From NCBI RefSeq assembly GCF_004000825.1, contig NZ_BILZ01000009.1:62001-126000 (forward strand): 64,000 nt of DNA. Reading direction: 5' to 3'. The position numbers and the translations under genes were made by a program. Every line of letters begins with the position of its first letter. Positions within the stretch are counted from its first letter, which is position 1. The notes below the pieces were generated by a model, which was not told the origin of the DNA, ran no database searches, and worked only from the letters and a program-made list of their open reading frames with translations. The stretch is from Paenibacillus kobensis NBRC 15729. GTDB taxonomy: Bacteria > Bacillota > Bacilli > Paenibacillales > Paenibacillaceae. Shown here in pieces: positions 60,401-64,000 of the stretch.

Positions 60401-61846
60401 ATGAGCCATTCCGAGAGTGTACCTGCGCTTAGTCCGAAGAAAAAGCTTACGTTATACGATGCGGTCAACTCCACGCTTGCCCAGATGGCTCCTGCCGCAG
60501 GCATTTATTATGGTTTGCCCGTCATTCTGGCGGCAACCGGCATCGGCTCGCCGCTCACGATTCTAATTGCGGCAGTAGCCATCCTGCTCGTCGGCTTAAA
60601 CTTGACCTACTTCTCCAAATTGCATCCCAGCAGCGGATCGATGATCAAATATATCGGGATGACGTTCGGCGGGGTCACGGGTACAGCTGCCTCCATCGCG
60701 TATCTAGCAGGAGCGCTGTTCTTGGCTGCCTCCGCCTTCATCGAGCTGGGCGGTTGGACGGCCGACTCCTTGGCGCACTACGGCATTCACGTCCACTGGG
60801 TCATCCCGACGCTCGTGCTCGGGTTGTTCGTCTGGTCGCTTACGATTATCGGCATCGACCGTTCGACGAAGATTGCTTCGGTCGCCATGATTATCGAGAT
60901 TATCGTGCTGGCAGGCGTATCGATTTATGTGCTGCTCGACCCGCCGTCGGCACTGTCGGCGAAGCCACTGTTGCCGTCCTCCATTGAAGGAGGCTTATCC
61001 GGCATCGGTCTTGGGTTCCCGCTTGCGATCTACTTGTTCATCGGCTTCGAGAATTCGGTGGCATTGTCGGAGGAAACGGAAAATCCTCGGCGGAACACGC
61101 CTCGCGCCGTCTTGTTCAGCATCGGTATTCTGGCGGTGTTCTTCATCTTCGTGTCCTACAGCATTATTGCCGGCTTCGGCAATGACGGGGCGGCGCTGAC
61201 GGCAAGCGCGAATCCGTTCGTCGACCTTGCCGACAAGTATCTCGGACGGTTCTCATTCTTGGCAATCATTGCAGGCTTCACGAGCATCTTCGGCATGACG
61301 ATCGCATGCCTCAACGGCTTCTCGCGCGTCGCCTTCAACTCCGCAAGGGAAGGCGTTCTGCCGAAGCCGATCACCGGCGTATCGCGGTGGGGGACGCCGT
61401 CTTCCTCGCTGTCGCTGCTGACGGGACTCGGCCTTATTGCGGCAATCGCCTTCGGTTATTACGGCGGCGATTGGGTGACGGGCTTCGGCTACCTAGGAAC
61501 GATCGGTACGATTCCGCTTCTGTTCATCTACGCTGCGCTTAATGTTGCGGTTATGTTCGACCGGAAGGGCAAGGCGCCTTTTCTAAACAAATATGTTGTA
61601 CCGCTTCTGGGCACTGCAGCCATTCTGCTGCCGCTGTGGGCGATGATGCAGCCGGGCCAGCCGGCGCCATTCAGTTATTTCCCATGGGTCATCGTCGCGA
61701 TTATCGTGCTGGGGCTGCTCTATGGAAAGTACGTAACGAAGAAGGATCCGACGCTTGCCGAACGCATTGGTGCGGTAACGGAACATACGGATACACCGGC
61801 TGCGGACATAACGCTTACGAATGCACGCATTGAGAAGGCGCTATAA
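60401..61846 (+). CDS. APC superfamily permease
   Basis: 481 residues, 12 helices. Helix 1 APAAGIYYGLPVILAATGIG and helix 6 FIGFENSVALSEETENPRRN, then PRAV, carry the APC substrate-site glycine and acidic motifs. It likely imports an amino acid or small sulfur compound by proton symport. Start at 60401, 8 bases after AAGGAGG; an ATG two codons earlier is too close. Its place between monooxygenase genes points to uptake of an organosulfur substrate. Confidence 0.9.
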   Translation: MSHSESVPALSPKKKLTLYDAVNSTLAQMAPAAGIYYGLPVILAATGIGSPLTILIAAVAILLVGLNLTYFSKLHPSSGSMIKYIGMTFGGVTGTAASIAYLAGALFLAASAFIELGGWTADSLAHYGIHVHWVIPTLVLGLFVWSLTIIGIDRSTKIASVAMIIEIIVLAGVSIYVLLDPPSALSAKPLLPSSIEGGLSGIGLGFPLAIYLFIGFENSVALSEETENPRRNTPRAVLFSIGILAVFFIFVSYSIIAGFGNDGAALTASANPFVDLADKYLGRFSFLAIIAGFTSIFGMTIACLNGFSRVAFNSAREGVLPKPITGVSRWGTPSSSLSLLTGLGLIAAIAFGYYGGDWVTGFGYLGTIGTIPLLFIYAALNVAVMFDRKGKAPFLNKYVVPLLGTAAILLPLWAMMQPGQPAPFSYFPWVIVAIIVLGLLYGKYVTKKDPTLAERIGAVTEHTDTPAADITLTNARIEKAL

Positions 61847-61877
61847 CGAGCGGAGAGACGAGAGGGGAGACTTATCA

Positions 61878-63074
61878 ATGACAACTTCGATCACGCAATC
61901 CGGGAATGAACAGCAGTTAAGGGAGAAGCTGCGGGAGACGGTCGATGCGGTTGTTCGGCCGAACGCCGAATCCGTCGACCGGGATGGAGCATTCCCGAGA
62001 GCCAATCTTCAGGCACTTGCCGATGCCGGCTGGAACAGCATTCTGATTCCTCGCCAATACGACGGCCTTGGGTTGGATTATAAAGCATTCGCCATCGCGG
62101 CCGAGGAGATCGGCAGAGGGTGCCCGTCGACCTCGCTTATTTATGTCATGCATGTCGGCGCGGCGCAGACGATCGTGTATTACGGCACCGAGGATCAAAA
62201 GGCGCGTTGGCTGAAGCCTGTGCGGCAAGGCGCAATCGGTACGCATTCGATGAGCGAGAAGGCGACGGGCGGCCATACGTGGTACAGCCTCAGCGAGGCG
62301 AAACGCAATGGCGAAGATTACGTGCTCGATCTGGAAAAATCGTTCACGACGAGCGGCGGCGAAGCGGACTTCTATTTGCTGCAGACGCGTACACCGGGGG
62401 CGCAGAAGCCGACCGATTTGAGTTATTTTATCGTCGATGGCAGTCATCCCGGCATTACGGCCGGCGAATGGCAGGCGCTAGGCGTCCGGGGCAACCAAAG
62501 CGGACCGCTCAAGCTCGATAACGTGACGGTGCCTGGGCGCGATTTGCTCTGGGAAGAGAACCGGGCAGGCGAAATCGCCGTGAACGGCGTTGACCCGCTC
62601 TATCTGCTCGGCATCGGTTCGGCTTGGATCGGCGTAGCCGAGGAGGCGCTCTCCATTGCGCTTCGCCATGCGCAGCGGACCGTCCATCGCGACTTCAACC
62701 GCAGTCTAGCCGATTATCAGGTTATTCGCGGACAGCTTGCCCAAGCGCAAATATGGCTGCGGAGCTTGAAGCCGTGGCAAATGCAGCTGGCGGAGAAGTT
62801 TAATCAGATCCAAGCCGAAGGACGGCTGCTGGGCGAAGTGTGGTACGAAGCGACGGAGTTCAAAATCCACGCGACCGAGATTGCCAATCAGATTGCGGGC
62901 ATTGCGCTTGACGTAACGGGAGGTTACGGCTACAAAAAAGGGCCGCTGGAGCGGATTTACCGCGATGTGCGGGCAGGTCTCGTGCTGGCGCCTTCCAACC
63001 ATCTGGCGCGCGAGCTGGTCGCCAAGGAAATGGTCGGACTGCCGCCGGAGCTGTGGACGCAAGGCGGAGAATAG
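61878..63074 (+). CDS. Acyl-CoA dehydrogenase-fold flavoprotein (DszC/SfnB-like)
   Basis: 398 residues. N-terminal helical domain (PRANLQALADAGWNSILIPR, YDGLGLDYKAFAIAAEEIGR), middle beta domain (TGGHTWYSLSEAKRNG, LEKSFTTSGGEADFYLLQTR) and C-terminal helices (DVTGGYGYKKGPLERIYRDV). The fold is shared by acyl-CoA dehydrogenases and sulfur-oxidising flavin monooxygenases; the neighbours favour the latter. GAGGGGAG precedes the ATG. Confidence 0.87.
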   Translation: MTTSITQSGNEQQLREKLRETVDAVVRPNAESVDRDGAFPRANLQALADAGWNSILIPRQYDGLGLDYKAFAIAAEEIGRGCPSTSLIYVMHVGAAQTIVYYGTEDQKARWLKPVRQGAIGTHSMSEKATGGHTWYSLSEAKRNGEDYVLDLEKSFTTSGGEADFYLLQTRTPGAQKPTDLSYFIVDGSHPGITAGEWQALGVRGNQSGPLKLDNVTVPGRDLLWEENRAGEIAVNGVDPLYLLGIGSAWIGVAEEALSIALRHAQRTVHRDFNRSLADYQVIRGQLAQAQIWLRSLKPWQMQLAEKFNQIQAEGRLLGEVWYEATEFKIHATEIANQIAGIALDVTGGYGYKKGPLERIYRDVRAGLVLAPSNHLARELVAKEMVGLPPELWTQGGE

Positions 63075-63079
63075 AGGAC

Positions 63080-63099
63080 AGCCCTTCGAAGGAAGGGCT
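63080..63099 (+). terminator. Small intercistronic hairpin
   Basis: agcccttc / gaagggct with gaag loop, followed by tgtctt; weak, may only stabilise mRNA ends. Confidence 0.45.
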
Positions 63100-63157
63100 T
63101 GTCTTATGGATAAGAATAATGAATCGATTGAACATACAGGATGGGGAGGACACCGAT

Positions 63158-64000
63158 ATGACACTAGCGGCAGAAACGGTGCAAAGCTACGAACGGACGG
63201 CTCTGGAGCTGGCGGAGCGGCTGCGCTCGGATGCGATTCAACGCGATAAGCAGGGCGGCACGCCCAAAGTGCAGCGCGATTGGATTCGCGAGAGCGGACT
63301 GCTTAAGCTGCTCATTCCGCGCGAATACGGCGGCGACGGCCAGCCGTGGTCGGCGGTGCTTCGCGTCGTGCGGATTCTGGCAGAGGCTGACGCGTCGCTC
63401 GCGCATTTGTACGGATATCATTTTTTGTGCCTCGTTGCGCCGCATCTCGCGGGGACGCCGGAGCAGATCGCACATTTTTATACCGTTACAGCACGCAACA
63501 ACTACTTCTGGGGCAACTCCTCGAACCCGCTCGTGAAGACGATTATCGGCCGGCGCGAGGGGGACCGGGTCATCGTGAACGGCAGCAAGACGTTCAGCTC
63601 CGGCTCTCCGGATTCGGACTTGCTGGCGATATCATGGAATGACGCGGAGACCGGCGAGTATTACGAAGGCATCATTCCGACTTCGCGGCCGGGCGTCGAA
63701 GTGTTGGACGATTGGGACAATATGGGCCAGCGCCAGACGGGGAGCGGGACCGTCACGTTCCGGGACGTGCCGGTAGAGAAAGAAGAAATTTTGGAGACGC
63801 CCTATGCAGGGCATACCGTGTTCTCGACGATCATTCCGATTGTGTCGCAGAGCATTCTCGCCAATATATTCGCCGGCAGTGCGGAAGGAGCGCTGGAGGA
63901 TGCGAAGCGGTATACGCACGACACGTCGCGGCCGTGGTATACGTCCGGATACGCGAGGGCGGACGAAGATCCATCCATCTGGCGCCAATACGGCGAGCTG
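63158..64000 (+). CDS. Acyl-CoA dehydrogenase-fold flavin monooxygenase (DszC/SfnC-like), 5' part
   Basis: The frame is open for 281 codons to the window end, so the C-terminus is missing. MTLAAETVQSYERTALELAE at the start, IRESGLLKLLIPREYGGDGQ, HLYGYHFLCLVAPHL, a flavin-contact block YFWGNSSNPLVKTI, GSKTFSSGSPDSDLLAI and WDNMGQRQTGSGTVTF are typical of the DszC/SfnC dibenzothiophene/sulfone monooxygenase group rather than true acyl-CoA dehydrogenases. GGGGAGGA lies upstream of the ATG, 84 bases after the previous gene. Confidence 0.9.
   Translation, partial: MTLAAETVQSYERTALELAERLRSDAIQRDKQGGTPKVQRDWIRESGLLKLLIPREYGGDGQPWSAVLRVVRILAEADASLAHLYGYHFLCLVAPHLAGTPEQIAHFYTVTARNNYFWGNSSNPLVKTIIGRREGDRVIVNGSKTFSSGSPDSDLLAISWNDAETGEYYEGIIPTSRPGVEVLDDWDNMGQRQTGSGTVTFRDVPVEKEEILETPYAGHTVFSTIIPIVSQSILANIFAGSAEGALEDAKRYTHDTSRPWYTSGYARADEDPSIWRQYGEL

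Overview
The window looks like chromosome from a Paenibacillus-type Firmicute (Bacillales). Base composition is GC-rich for the group, Shine-Dalgarno sites are strong (AAGGAGG type), GTG and TTG starts are frequent, and the gene content is typical: sporulation-control protein Spo0M, a KinB/KinE-like MHYT kinase, bactofilin pair YhbE/YhbF behind YhbD, a T-box in front of ilvA, a YtrA-type repressor with its ABC transporter, and carbohydrate ABC/LacI/AraC clusters. The genus is inferred from style and content, not from a marker gene.

Layout. 1-13.6 kb: end of a chemotaxis receptor, a saccharopine-dehydrogenase-like oxidoreductase, a two-domain multicopper oxidase followed closely by a membrane HD-GYP protein, a VanY-type carboxypeptidase, an EAL protein, a K/Y/D/E-repeat protein with an Sm-like end, a histidine kinase with a large insert, tRNA-Thr(CGU), yhbD-yhbE-yhbF and a DHA2 exporter. 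13.7-20.8 kb: a very short tyrosinase-like protein, Nudix and mscL, an MHYT kinase, spo0M, an AlkC-like repair protein coupled to an aromatic-acid-exporter-type membrane protein. 20.8-21.4 kb: repeat-rich spacer. 21.4-25.6 kb (minus strand): small proteins, then an operon of UgtP-like glycosyltransferase, LtaA-like MFS, TVP38-like protein and a zinc-ribbon membrane protein. 25.8-35.2 kb: aldo/keto reductase, FMN reductase, NarX/NarL-like two-component pair, T-box/ilvA, and the ytrA-like operon with two matching operators.

35.4-52 kb is a glycan-use locus: two LacI repressors with nearby ATCGAT-centred palindromes, LplB/YtcP-type permeases, a large lipoprotein binding protein, a GH2 enzyme, a secreted GH30 and a cytoplasmic GH30, and further on a GH127 beta-L-arabinofuranosidase divergent from an AraC regulator. 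Inserted there is a seven-repeat beta-propeller protein behind a promoter carrying two Fur boxes.

52-58.7 kb: an SRAP-family protein that has lost all its known active-site residues, a VanZ-like protein, palindromic repeats, and a clearly AT-rich island (about 53.7-56.5 kb) of orphan small proteins that resembles a polymorphic-toxin immunity cluster, including a frameshifted MafI-like gene. 58.9-64 kb: an organosulfur operon (SfnG-type dimethylsulfone monooxygenase, APC permease, two DszC/SfnC-type flavoproteins) preceded by a leader that contains a long intrinsic terminator, an apparent attenuator of unknown class.

The strongest leads are the sulfone-operon leader, the degenerate SRAP protein, the Fur-controlled propeller, the immunity island with its frameshift, the mini-tyrosinase, and four different families of intergenic palindromic or tandem repeats.
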